From assembly GCA_031841125.1 (NCBI GenBank), contig CM063108.1:28075399-28139398 (forward strand): a stretch of 64,000 nt of DNA, written 5' to 3'. How positions within the stretch are numbered: position 1 is the first letter of the stretch; every line of letters begins with the position of its first letter. The notes below the pieces were generated by a model. It was not told where the DNA came from. It worked only from the letters and a program-made list of their open reading frames with translations, and did not search any database. Both the position numbers and the translations under genes were made by a program. The stretch is from Acanthococcus lagerstroemiae. Lineage: Eukaryota > Arthropoda > Insecta > Hemiptera > Eriococcidae. This document shows positions 22,561 through 34,080 of this stretch, piece by piece.

Positions 22561-23204
22561 AAATATTAGCACTGCACTTCGGGTTGTTTAAAATTTAAAC
22601 TGTATGTATATAGTTCGTGTTTGTACCGAGTACATCTTCTCTTTTGAATAACAAATCGTGCACTCCATGTAGTTGTTATATTCGTGCACGGCCTAAAGCA
22701 GAGATTATCTGAGACGGCTGTCAACATAGCCGAGTGTCCCGTAGAAGCGTATCCAGGCGGCCAGATCGCTATACCAATGAGAATACTATATACTCAGTAA
22801 ACTTTATAGCCGGATTCACGAGCTGAACTCTGAACTTAAAAGGTGGCTTCAAAAACAACACGACGTTTTCGCTGAGAATTCGACTATTCCAGCTGATCCG
22901 AAATTTCTGAATCAGAAAACGAATGGAAAAGCTTTAAGTGACCTGAATTTTTGCTTCTCTTCCTCACTGAAGGTGATTTCATGAATTGATACAATTTTTC
23001 TGAAAACCCTTTAGCTCCGTATTGGAGACGGAAGGATGGGAATTAGTTAGGTACACAAAAATGGTACTAAGAGAATATTCTTTTCTTAAGAGAATAAATA
23101 TTGAAAGCATTGATATTGATACAGAACATCAAAAGCGTGATAACACTTGTAAGATGAGTTGAGTAGCTAACAGTTCCACCTAAAATCAATCAAGTTCAAG
23201 ATGT
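22561..23204. other. No gene recognised
   Basis: AT-rich sequence with short frames only. Confidence 0.45.
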
Positions 23205-23583
23205 TTTTGACATATTTGTAGTTATGTCTTATGGCTCGCCACGCAAAAGAAGAAAATTCCGTTGGAAACGCTCCGCAAAACACGTTCCGCAGAAAAACGT
23301 TACCATCGCGTTGTAATTGCGTATTCCTCTTTGCGCGGTCATTCGTTCAATCACGTTTTGCCCGGTGACACGGAGAATGCCGAGCGACGCCGAAAATGGA
23401 CGACTATAGTCGATTCAACTAGTTCAACAGTTCAATGAGAGAATAATGAAACAATCATGAGCATGATGTGGGCGAGGGGGGAGAGGGACGGGTGATTGTT
23501 CACACTAAACGAGCATGCGCGTCAATCTCATTGCTTGAGCACGCTTTGCTCTGACTGGAAGCATAAAAGCTTGAATGGGTTTA

Positions 23584-23902
23584 TCTATATCTACATAAGT
23601 AAACGATTGTATGTCCGTCTGTCTGTTTGTCCTTCATGCATTACTACGCCATTCATCCAATCGCTATGAAACTTTGTGAAGTAATTGAATACACTCCCGC
23701 GGAGGTTTTTGGCATAGTACATTCTGAAAGCACCAAGTAGAGGGGGAGGTACGAGCCCCCGGTCCCTATCCTACGACAGATGGCGCGCGTGTGTACACAA
23801 ATAATAATCGAATACAAACAAATAAATTCATGAAAACAATTCCTTTCTTATGTGATCGCAGCGACGTGCGACGGGTCAACAGTTGACCCAACTAGTTACT
23901 AG
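23584..23902 (+). mobile_element. Non-autonomous Helitron
   Basis: It begins TCTATATCTACATAAGTAAA, the TC start typical of Helitrons, and continues with GTCTGTCTGTTTGTCC. Near the 3' end GGGTCAAC and GTTGACCC form a hairpin with a one-base spacer (23876-23888 region), then ACTAGTTACTAG ends at CTAG, 23899-23902. The host base before it is A and after it T, as Helitrons insert between A and T. Removing it restores the R sequence (GGGTTTA joined to TTTTTTATA, against GTTTATTGTTTTATA in the other copies). At 319 bp it carries no helicase. Confidence 0.75.
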
Positions 23903-23927
23903 TTTTTTATATTTTATAGAATGTATA

Positions 23928-25047
23928 GTACGTCAGAACGGCTGCAAAAGGAAGAGAATTCAGGGTGGAGAGAGGCGTCCGACAGGGAGACCCTCTGTTG
24001 TCAAATCTCTTCAACTGCGTACTGGAGGAGGTAATGAGACATCTCGACTGGGGGGGGGATAAGGGAATTAAAATTGACGGCGAAATTTTAAATAATCTGA
24101 TATTCGCAGACGATGTGGTCTTATTAGCGAGTAACTTAGCAGATCTAGTTGAGATGACAGACGAGCTGATAGCGGCATGCAGGCCAGGCCAGGCTGGAAA
24201 TAAATGCCAAGAAAACTAAATTACTCTCTAATGCTCAAAAAGAGCCGGTGTTCATTGCCAACGAGGAGATAAAGTGCGAGTGTGAAACGAGACACATTGG
24301 CCAAATAATATCCTTCAATAACACGAGGGAAAAGCAGGTCTGAAACAGAATTAAAAGTGGCTGGAGTTGCTTTTGCAAACTGAGATACATTTTCAAAGGT
24401 AAAGTTCCAATAATCACTAAGGTGGAGGTCTGGAAGAGCTGCATCCAACCAACAATCGCATATGGAGCACAGACTTGGGCTTTCACCGAAACCAATTTAA
24501 ACAGATTTCGAACGATACAAAACTCCATGTCTCGTAGCATGTTGAACATCAGAATAAGAGACAAGAAAAAAATGTCGGAAATTAGGGCAAAAACAAGACT
24601 ACGAGATACTGGAGAAGTGATTAAGAGCCTGAAGTGGAGCTATTCCGGTCATATTTGAAGGAGAGAAAACGACAGATGGGGGAAAAGGTGGAAGTATGGA
24701 TCCCAAGAAACTACAGGAGGGGAAGGGGAGCCCCATAACACGTTGGAGGAACGAAATAGACAAATTTCAGGATATAAAATGGAGAAAGAGCACCCATGAA
24801 AGAAAGACATGGAGGGACAAAGGCGAGGCTTTTGCCCAACATTGGACGGTGTGTAGCAAGTTGGGAGAGGATGGAAAAGGAGAGACGTACTGATTGGGGC
24901 GCAAAAGACCTGAATAAGGAGGAAAAGTTGTAAACCAAACGCTTACGTTTCTTTTAGCTTAATCTATTATCCGAACTTCCAATCATGGAAGGGAATATAT
25001 GTAACAAGAAATGAACACACACCAAAGCTGTTAAAATAAATAAAATA
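23928..25047 (+). mobile_element. 5'-truncated LINE with 8-bp target duplication
   Basis: Plus-strand frames spell reverse transcriptase from just before the YADD-equivalent box. Segments are VRQGDPLLSNLFNCVLEEV (about 23968-24030), LNNLIFADDVVLLAS (about 24090-24135), LEINAKKTKLLSN after a frameshift, then IQPTIAYGAQTWAFTETN (about 24444-24500) and a FAQHWTVC end (about 24830-24855). There are several frameshifts and stops. The 5' part is missing. The 3' end is an A-rich AATAAATAAAATAA tail. AATGTATA flanks it on both sides (23920-23927 and 25048-25055), and the joined flanks match the uninterrupted R copy at 55310. Dead element. Confidence 0.8.
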
Positions 25048-25127
25048 AATGTATATTAATTCATCAGTATATTGTGTAGCACAGGTGTTGGGACAGTAAA
25101 GTGTGCCTCATGAGAATCGGGTGTAAG

Positions 25128-25349
25128 GAGGTCTGGTTGACCGAGTGGATAGCGCGCTGGTCTCGGAATCCGGAGGTCCCGGGTTCGATCCCACGTAGCA
25201 ATTCGCCACATTTCGACCTAAGCCGGGTTTTCGGCAAGATGAGAAGAGAGCTGAGACAGTCCTAACAGCCTCTCCGATGTCTCTGAGATAATGCTCGAAA
25301 GGGCGGATTCCTGAGCTCTGGTTGAGAGTAAATTAGAAAAGAGAAGAAG
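25128..25349 (+). mobile_element. tRNA-derived SINE, complete
   Basis: The head is tRNA-like: TGGTTGACCGAGTGG for box A and GGGTTCGATCC for box B (25183-25193), spaced as in tRNA genes. The body contains CCTAAGCCGGGTTTTCGGC and CTAACAGCCTCTCCGATGTC and ends GAGAGTAAATTAGAAAAGAG. The flanks GGGTGTAAG (25119-25127 and 25350-25358) are identical 9-bp duplications. At about 222 bp with intact boxes it is the best-preserved copy of three in the window. Confidence 0.85.
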
Positions 25350-25399
25350 GGGTGTAAGAAACTGGCCCGAGAGGTAAACATCATCCGTTTTGTTCGTAA

Positions 25400-26499
25400 A
25401 ACTGGAAAATTGTCGAAAATTCTATGTTTCTGCGCTTGTTTATGGATGGTAGTATAAATGTTTATTTTGAATCCCCCTTTACGTTATGTTTGGAGTAAAT
25501 ACGAGAAAATTGCTGGAGATTTTTCTCGTAGTGAATCCAAAGAGTTGCAAATTTTTTATTCACTAGTTTTCGTTATGGACCATGCTAGTCAAGTTGTAGG
25601 CTAAACTCCAATTTTGGCCGCCTCTTTTTTTGCAATAGTGGACCTAGAAGGCAGGGTCTGACGGGTTGGCTCCAGTCTTGAAACTGATGTCTTTTGGTAC
25701 CAAAACACATGAAATTTCATGCTTCCAAGATGAAATATTCGATTATTCATCGAAATACATCGAGAATCGTCGCATCACGTCAGCCATATTGTCAATGATA
25801 CTATCGGTTGTGTCAGCTGCGCGCTAACGTATTATTCTATGCGAATCAATCATCGGTCAAAACGTCTGAGCAATCGAGCGTTTCAAAATCGAAATCTTCG
25901 AAACACGTATGCACACTTCACGTGCAGACATAAAACTCGTTTGTTTGCAAAAACGAAGAACACAAGAAGAGAAATGCGACCGCGTATTCGTCTCATGAAA
26001 AAAATAATCGCGAACGCGAATCGTATCCACAAAAAGCGAAGCTTTCACGTCATAAAAACAAGGAAAGCGTGCTACGTCATACATGTGTGGTGAGCCTCGC
26101 AATGGGAATAGTATACGTACTCGTTCCGTGTATTGAGCACATATGAAAGCACACTTCGCAGAATCATCTGCACCGGCTGTCGTCAGCTTGCAATTGAGTA
26201 TTAAGGTACACTTACTGAAGAAAGGAGAAAACCTGGTGTCCCGTGGTAAAACGAGTAGGTAACCTGATATGTAAATTTTGCCGATAAAGCGTTCTGATCG
26301 CGGCTCCGCCATTTTCGGAGAGTTCTGCCAAATTTTGAAATAACGATATCCGCATTTTCGAAATGTTCGGCGAAATTCCAGTACGAACGACCCCGCTCAT
26401 AGGCGACGAACTCCCGAAATTTCATATTTGTGATTGATAAAGAAAATATCCACCATCAAACTTCCTGTTTTTCCTTCTGTTTTTTTTTTTTTTTTTCTG
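25400..26499. other. No gene recognised; CpG-rich from about 25800
   Basis: Frames of up to about 150 codons overlap on both strands at 25839-26312 without recognisable domains. The minus-strand frame 25857-26312 and the plus-strand frame 25839-26093 compete for the same bases, which argues against both. Confidence 0.35.
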
Positions 26500-26680
26500 A
26501 CGCGGATATACCTGTAGTGATCCTTCTCTCTCCAATGTTCATTTTTGTATACATTTTCCTAATGGCTCTGCGTAGCATAATGCGAGCGTCCAACAAACGT
26601 CTTTTGTCTCCTGCATTCCTGTGCTTCCGGTACGCAATCTTTTCAAATAAGATTACGAATTGGTTCCCGTTACGCTCTAC
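26500..26680 (+). repeat. Repeat family R, partial copy (5' part)
   Basis: It aligns with about 52200-52380: CTCTCCAATGTTCATTTT against CTCTCCACTGTGATGCACAT, then ACGTCTTTTGTC followed by a CTGCATxCCTGT block. On the minus strand it reads RKHRNAGDKRRLLDA, a decayed version of YRYADDKR seen in the other copies. Confidence 0.55.
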
Positions 26681-27049
26681 AGGTGATACCGAATTGGTTC
26701 CCTGTAGATACACTACGATATTTTCCTTCCCATTTTATACAGACTTAGGACTGTCTGTTCGGAAATATGAGTAGGTATGGTGAAAATATGTGCACACACG
26801 ATGGAACCGTATAATATGAAGAACGACCTACTACTTTACTTGAAGTAAAAATTTATAGCACACGCAACGTATGCAGTGAAATCGTGACATTTTGTTGTAT
26901 CTGAGTTCAGCTGTCTGATCAAGCGAGGACATTCGAAATCAAAGAAACGAGAGCATGTAAAAACGCGTGTATTAATTGACCGATAAAATTAGTAAATTTC
27001 AATGCGAGTGCTGAAACATATAAACCGTAACTGAGATGTCCTGCCTGGT

Positions 27050-27250
27050 CGATCAAGAGAAAAACAAGGACAGTGAGTAAGAAGAAGACGAGCGTGGTTT
27101 CGAAAAGATCACGTACAGGAAGTACAGGTATGCTGACGACAAAAGACTTCTCTTAGACGCTTCCATCGAGTAGCTAGGCAGGATGATTGATACGAAAATA
27201 TACATGGAGAGGAGAGGGTCACCGCACCCTTGTGGGCCTTCTTGCATTCC
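27050..27250 (-). repeat. Repeat family R, partial copy (inverted)
   Basis: The reverse complement aligns with 52200-52400 (CTCTCCATGTATATTTTCG, AGTCTTTTGTCGTCAGCATA). On the plus strand it reads YRKYRYADDKRLLLDAS. It forms an inverted pair with 26500-26680, about 370 bases apart. Confidence 0.55.
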
Positions 27251-28799
27251 AGTGTCTCAACAACGCTTCAAAGCTTTCAGTATTTAGGCCACGTACTAGT
27301 TGCAGAGAATCTCCGAGTTCAGTTTTCAACTGTTTCAGTTCACTAAAACGACGCGGCGATCTCCATTCGAAACTCTAGCACGGAAAGTGTAGTTAGCTCC
27401 TCATAATGATCGGCGCCGGTGCACCTCTCGAGTCTGTCGGAGTTTCGGTGAGCTGGGACCGGGGATAGCACACAGTGGAAGGGGGTAGGGCGCCGCGAAA
27501 CGCATAACGGTAATATTAACCACTTCAGGGAGCAGTCATGCGGCTATATACTAAATATGTAATATACAGACTTGTTCAGGACTGCAGATTGATCGCATCC
27601 AAGTTTCAAATAGTGTTCGCGAACACGTCGAACGCATTCAGCGGAATCACAGCAGGCATGACGTTATTTGGGCGCATTTTTTATAAACCCTTTCGCGTGT
27701 ACGAGTGTAGTCTATATAGACAAATTACAGGAGACGAATGGCAATTTATCGATACTTCACGGTCTGCGGCGTACGTTTTTCCTTTTCACTTATTTCGTAT
27801 TACTGTATGACGTATAAGATTGTGCTGCGAAATTACAAAACACGAAAAATGAAAAACGAAGGCTCGATAGACCGTGCTCTCTCTGCATGGCGATCACCTG
27901 AATTTCACTATCTAGCTCCGTAGAACGTAGTGAGTCAGTGGAAATCGTTTCTGGATTTGAACAAATTGCGACACATGCTGAACGTCGACCAACTCGATTG
28001 ATTTCCCGCGAAAGCGACATGATTCTTGTAGAGGATGTCTATTCTCCTTCTTACTTTTTGAACATGTGATCGGATGGACACCGGAAAGAAAAGGAACTTT
28101 GAGCAGCAATTCCGAATTTCTTATAGAAGGAAAAATGTTTTCGCCTCCAAAACGGAGAAGCTCAACGAATCACGTATTCAGAATTTCAGAAAAAGAGCAT
28201 GGAGTACAGCGATAGGACTTTCGAAGACAATGATTTCGGTGCATTAAGTCTCAATAAACCGCGTTCAAATATAGGCCTATTTTAATTGACTACACCGCTC
28301 AGTTTGAAAAATACCAAAAATTCTTAGGTAGGTTATAATTGAAATTTGGTTGTTTTTGTGGAACAGAAAAAAATTTGACAATGTCGGAATTATTCCAACT
28401 TCGATGCTTCGGCAACATCGAAAAATTCTTAAAATGGGCCCTGGAAATATGCCTCACCTGGCCTTACTCGCGGCTACCTTCTGAACCGGGAAATACCAAC
28501 TGTGCACTTCGGAGTTATTGTTCTGAAACACGGTTTACAGTTTGACACTGTATTACAGAATGCCCAAGATTCGAATCTGAAAAAGAACCGAACACTGCAG
28601 ACCATTTAATTTCCGGAGAATATTCATGGATGACCAAACCCACTTTAACCACCTGTTCAATTTAATAGATGATGTAAGTTAGCACTACTGATCTCATCAT
28701 ATTTTTAATTCAGATCTGATTCGAGTTCGGGTATACTGCGCCTCCCAGAAAATAAAAACTCTATAATTGACAATGTTCCAAAAACATCAAAATCTTACA
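27251..28799. other. No gene recognised; CpG-rich until about 28040
   Basis: Frames are short and uninformative. CG dinucleotides are frequent to about 28040, then AT-rich sequence follows. Confidence 0.4.
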
Positions 28800-29190
28800 G
28801 TCTCAAACAAGCCAATTAGAATTTTAAAACGTCTGAAAGAATCTTAAACTGAATAATCCTAAACAAATTCAGAAGAGTTTTATAGAGGCTTTTACTAGGC
28901 TTTCAAGAGTTCTAAATAAGTTCGAGAAAGTCTCGGAGAACCCTAAAAAGTCTGATCAAGCCTTGAAGAATCCTAATGAAGTCTAGATGAGACCTAAAGA
29001 GTATTTTGTAAGTTTAGAAGCGTTGTAAAGAGGCTCGAACCAGTACTGAACAGTCTAGGTGGAGCGTTAAAAAGTTCGGAGGAGCCTCAGTTCTTGCCTC
29101 AATAACGTATGGAAGGATCTTTGGAAGTCTTTAAGTGTCTTAATAAAGTCAAAAAGAATCATAAAATGTGTAAACGTGCCTTGCATAGTT
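28800..29190. repeat. Degenerate GAGTCTT-type repeat, locus 2
   Basis: About 390 bases with recurring words such as GAATCTTAAA, GAGTTTTA, AAGTCT, AAGAATCC and CCTTGAAG at roughly 10-20 base spacing. The period is too decayed for an exact unit. Confidence 0.4.
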
Positions 29191-31591
29191 AGTGAGTCCT
29201 AAACAAGAGCCATATGCAGTAGGGTGGAGTTGTGTTTTTCATTTGAATGCCATCAGTGTAAACTTGATGACTCGAAAGGAGGGCCTAAAGTTTCTATAGC
29301 CGTTTGGATCCGCCATGGTGGGAAACCATTATGTAATATATTCATTCGTTTCCGAGTTTCCGATGCAATCAAATATTCACTGTACATTATGAAACAATCG
29401 AATTACAAATGTGTGCGAGCGCTTGTTGGGAAGGTTTGATTATCCAGATGTATACGTGTGATTTAACATTGCCTTAAATTTCTTTAATATTTGCTTAGGA
29501 TTTTCGAATTTTTGCTGATTTTGAGAAAAATGTAATTAAGAAAACTCAAAAAAAAAAACACGAAATATTACGAATTCAAAGTGGCATATCTCTGAGACAA
29601 ATGAGGATAGAGAGTTCCGCAAAGTCTCATTATGTCAGAAATGTTATAAAGAATTTCATCGACAACGTGGGACCGTTTTAGAAAACTGGTACGAAATGAA
29701 AAACTTTAATTCCCAGTGATAACAAAACTGAGTTGAGAGGGGAAAACAGAGAGGAGGCGGGTTTACGTTTTTATCAGTCATGGACGAGCGAAGGCAGACA
29801 AAGAAAAACGGATAACGCCTTTTGTAAAGGGGAGGATTTGTTTTACCTTAATCGTCTCGAATTCTGTTTTCTACAGTTCTGATCTTGATTCACAAAAATT
29901 GTCGAATCTCAACTAATATTTTTCAAAATACTTGTATTTATATTTAGCGTAATTTTATACAGAATATAATCAAAAAATTTGCCTACTGTCTGTAGAAATT
30001 TGCGAGGGTATTATTGTTGTAAAATAGTAAAATTTGGAAAGTATACATCTGGTTGTGAAAGAATCACTGGGTGAATAAAATTACCAGTACAGCTTGGGTG
30101 ATCTTTATTTTGACAAAGTTAGAAATTATTTTTTCATTTTCAATACAGTACTCGATTAAAATATTTATTTGCATTACATTTCATGAGAAGTGTTAAATGT
30201 GATTCTCAGAAGACCGACTATCATTTGTTCTTAGGCCCCCTCGATGACACCCAAAGGGATTGGATAAGAAATTAATTCCCAATTTGAATTCGGTAACCTC
30301 AAGAATCTATAAACCAACTCGAATTATTTTCCACCTTCCCATCCCTTATTCGTGAACCACACTGCGAAGAGTCGAGCAATCCTGGGATATAAGTGAGGCC
30401 CTTTGAATTTTTTAAAACTCCAGTTTGTACTTGTAGTTTTTTCCCCTCTGCTTTCATTTTCCACTAATTTAACCTCTCAAACACTTATGTCAATTACATC
30501 TTAAATATCTCCACGTTGTAGCGACCCTTAAAACATAATGAAAATCAGAAGTGTGTCAAAACGAGAAATGCTTTTCTATCGCGAAGACGAAATTAGGAGG
30601 GACACAAAAAGAATGCCATCTTTGCCAAAATAAATCCTACCTTGAAGTATGAGTAGTAAGTGGGTGCATCTGCGACACTTTACTAAAGATTCTGCTTTAA
30701 AAAATACACATTTTTAAATCGATTTGAAATTCTAGCATCATTTTTACCATCCTGTAACTTTTTCGATATAACTTAATATGGTCTCATGCACAATTGGGCT
30801 AAACGACATTTTGACACTAGAAGTAGAGTCGAGCGCTGCGTCACAAAACCGGGTCTCGCATTTCGGCTATTGACAGAACAATTTAGTGTCGCGCGAAACA
30901 GTTTTCAAACCTAAGTTTATGCTGTTTGCAAGACTTTTCTTCATCAAATTTTATGAAAAACTTTGTGGACACTCAGTTCGATACAGTCGATAAAAATTAG
31001 CTGGAGATTTTCAGAATATTGATTAGTACAGTAACTCGATTACCTATACCAATTTTCAGCTTCACTGATTCTTTCCACCTTGCTACCAATCTTTAGAATA
31101 CTGTTTCTTTCCTTATCAAAAAATTATCCGCTACAAAGTTCGACAGAGAGTTGACAGAGTCTTTCATTCTAATCTGTGATAAATTAAACCAAATCAAACT
31201 ATTGGTACTTTAAGAAACATCGAGGTCGAAATTTGAAAATCAAATTACAGACAAATTTATTTACTTCAAGGTTAATAAGCAGAAAATAAACAGCACTTTA
31301 CTCCCTCGCTATGTATTGTGGTGGCGTTTACATATTCTAAGTGAACATGTTTTCTTAAAATTATTTTGGGGTTCCATCCTGCCTCCTCTTTTTTCAAATC
31401 CGGAACTGTGTATCGGGTTAAGTTATCCCTTCTCTAAGCTTCTACTTTTGAACACACGTAACCACAGAACATAATACTATTTACGGTGTACGTATTTGTT
31501 CTCATCTATGGAGACGAACTACCTTCAAGTTCGCGAACTTAAAATATCGCTTTCTGTCGACGTGCTAAATAGTTTTTCATTTTTTTGTGGT
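29191..31591. other. No gene recognised
   Basis: About 2.4 kb of AT-rich DNA. Short frames only; no family, RNA gene or strong repeat. An end-like GTCTCATGCACAATTG at 30782 recalls the 2142-3130 element ends. Confidence 0.45.
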
Positions 31592-32600
31592 GTCACGGGG
31601 AATCGCGAAACTCCCCCTGTCTGCTGGGCTCGAATCAGCGTCGCTAAAATAAACTATACCTAGCCAATCTAGTGACTAGAATATGAATTTTTATATTTCG
31701 GCCGGATCGGGTGCCCCTCCCTGCCAGATTCAAAAAATGCCTCCCCTCAGATTACTCGACCCTCTTCAATCACCCAGCAACACAAATACAAAACGCAAAC
31801 AATAAATAACAAGTCACGTACCTGGGGGTTCAACAGCGACAAAGAGGAGGCCTCCACTTCGAGCGCCTAACACAAGTGGGGGAAAAATCAAAAATAAACA
31901 AAATGGTTCCCAAAGCAACCCCCGCCTCTTTGCCCAATTTTATGCAACCCGCTTCAACAAAAACAACCCACGGTACAACATAATATAAATAATATGCAAA
32001 GAAAACAATATTGGCGCAAAACAGACTACGCAGGCTGGCGGACTGGGCTCGGTCTCGACTCCTTCGACTGGCTCTGTCTCCACTCCTTAGGTTGCGGCGG
32101 TCCATGATCACAGGGTGTAATCAGGGGTTATCTTCCGATATAAACTGGTATGTAAACTATCATCTGATGCTTTCGCTCGGCTTGCGACGGGGTGGTGGCC
32201 ACTCGGGTAGCCCCGTGGCGTACCATTCAGCCCCGCATATTACCCCAGCTCAGTTCGGTACAAACAACGAAAAACATCCGAACAAAATACAAGCTCTAGC
32301 ACGAAAACTAACAGCACACGAAAAAATAGCCACCACATGAATCAATTCTGCTCCGCTATCCAGCTCTTGCTCGTAAACCAAAAACCGCAATGACTCTGAT
32401 ATCAGGCACCACCCCGTCTATCATCGCCAAGACAAGCTGAGACGAATTCCCCACACCCTCTCGCTCACCGAATATTCAAGCGACCGGACGATAATTCGCC
32501 AATCGATTCAGCCTGTCCACGTCGGCCGGTGCCCGCTACCTTTTCCCCCAGGCAACAGGGGGGAGGCCCTTCCAATGCCACGGACCTGGACCCAGGCCGT
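31592..32600. other. GC-shifted block, possibly a solo LTR
   Basis: Starts TGTCACGGGGAATCGCGAAA and is distinctly richer in G and C than the flanks for about 1 kb. It has a TATA-like GATATAAACTGG near 32136 and stretches such as CACTCGGGTAGCCCC. TGT starts are usual for LTRs, but no matching ACA end with a duplication was found and no second LTR or coding part is present. The call is tentative. Confidence 0.25.
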
Positions 32601-32604
32601 GTAT

Positions 32605-32862
32605 GCTATAAAGGGTAAAGATGAGAGTCGATAAGGTAAGGCTGTCATCTAAAATATTTTCTTGTGTTTGAGTTGTGTGAAGCATACAAGACCTGTGTCT
32701 AGGTCAGTAGTATCGGGAGGGGGAAGGGTACATGAGTACATTTCCTCCCTTTCGGATACCACTGACATAGACCCAAGGCTTGTATGCTTCACACAAGTCA
32801 TACAAGAAAATATTTTAGACGGCTGTCGTACCATATCGACCCTCATATTTGCCCTTTATAGC
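32605..32862. mobile_element. Palindromic foldback element
   Basis: It begins GCTATAAAGGGTAAAGATGA and ends TTTGCCCTTTATAGC. The two arms of about 128 bases are reverse complements over nearly their whole length, including CTAAAATATTTTCTTG and GTGTGAAGCATACAAG. The turn lies near 32735. No coding capacity. TA on both sides could be a target site but falls within the palindrome. Confidence 0.7.
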
Positions 32863-32999
32863 CCCTCCGTCTGCTCCTCTTAAAAAATATCAGGAAATCG
32901 ATGAAAGCACCGGTTCCAAATTTCATATGCTCAGAAAACCTTTTTGTTTGTCAATTTCGCATATCGTCCGAGACTTTTGTGTGGACTGTATCGGAATTT

Positions 33000-34080
33000 A
33001 CGAGCGTTTCCTGTACTTGGCGCAGTCGGTAGGCGATACCACGAACTTCGCTCGCAGAGGAAATCTCAAGTGCGGGCCGAATCGACCGCGTGAACGAAAT
33101 CCTGTGCAATTGTATTATAGTAAAGCCGGTCCCTGGTACGAAATTCGTAAAATGTCTATCCGTGCCGCAAGCCTGTATTAGGCTACGCGAATTTAGAGGA
33201 CGAATTTTCGTTAATCACGCGGCGATTACACGCGCTCCTTATTTATGTTTAATTCGACTTTACCGCGCCAGCTAAACCCGCTTATTCTGGAGCCCGCGAA
33301 GCGCGACCAGCGCCTTCGTCTTCCCAGTGCCGTGTTCCTCGCCGTCTGCGTCTTCTATGGCGATTTTCTGCGTACAAATCTGCTGTCTCAATTTCGCGTT
33401 TGGACGCGTTTGCCGCGTCGGCGCTCGCTCGCGTCTGTGTAATTTTCCGGCTTACGTTACAATTACGCGGGATTTGTCCGCAGACACTCGGTGCCGTCGC
33501 TTCGCACGGCCGCGCGACAATAACCGACGAGCCGGTCGCAATTATTATATTTTTAATCAGCAACAAGTCTTTAAGCGGCTCAAGTATGGGTTATAATACA
33601 CCCGGCACCGCCGCCTCTGCCGCGCGCTACGCTAGGCGGTTTTCAGCGGCGAACGAAAGCCGGTAAACGGTTTTTCGTCGTGAAATCCTCTCTCGCTCTG
33701 CGTGTAAAGTGTCTACATGTGTAGTATACATGATGTGTGCGGAGGACGAGCGAAATAGCGTATTTTTTCGCATCGTATTCGGAGGATGCTCGGACGGGCA
33801 CTCTACAGCAACAGCGTTTAAAGTTGCGCGGTGCCCCGCGCCGAGCAAATCTAATTCCGGGCAAGAGATTTAACGGCTCGAAGAATGCGTTTAAGCCCCG
33901 TTAGAAGCGAACTAAAGACCCCCGTTTTCCATTTAATTTAATATCGACTATGGAAACGGCAAATTGTCTGCCGTGCTTCTAAATAGCAGACAAAATGTCG
34001 CCTTATAATAAGGCCGAACTGCTCGTTTATACAATCTAATACGAGCATGACATCCACTTGTGTAAGCTATTTCAGCGGAT
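33000..34080. other. CpG-rich stretch without recognisable gene
   Basis: Dense in CG dinucleotides (CGCGGCGATTACACGCG, GCCGCGTCGGCGCTCGC). Six-frame overlap of short open frames, none with a domain. No transposon remnant seen. Confidence 0.35.

Larger units (their letters stand above)
23205..25400 (+). repeat. Repeat family R, copy 1, split by three insertions
   Basis: The parts 23205-23583, 23903-23927, 25048-25127 and 25350-25400 align in order with an almost continuous sequence at about 54907-55420. The first part also aligns with 52380-52740. Shared blocks include TCCGCAGAAAAACGTTACCA, CATTCCTCTTTGCGCG (near version), GACGACTATAG and GTGTTGGGACAGTAAAG. Between these parts sit a Helitron, a LINE and a SINE, described separately. 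No protein is recognised in the family. Confidence 0.7.

Noticed and set aside
25128..25200. A tRNA gene
   Set aside because: Box A and box B are present, but the sequence continues into a SINE body with target duplications, and the cloverleaf stems are incomplete.
25857..26312. A 151-codon minus frame
   Set aside because: A plus-strand frame of comparable quality covers the same bases and neither resembles a known protein.
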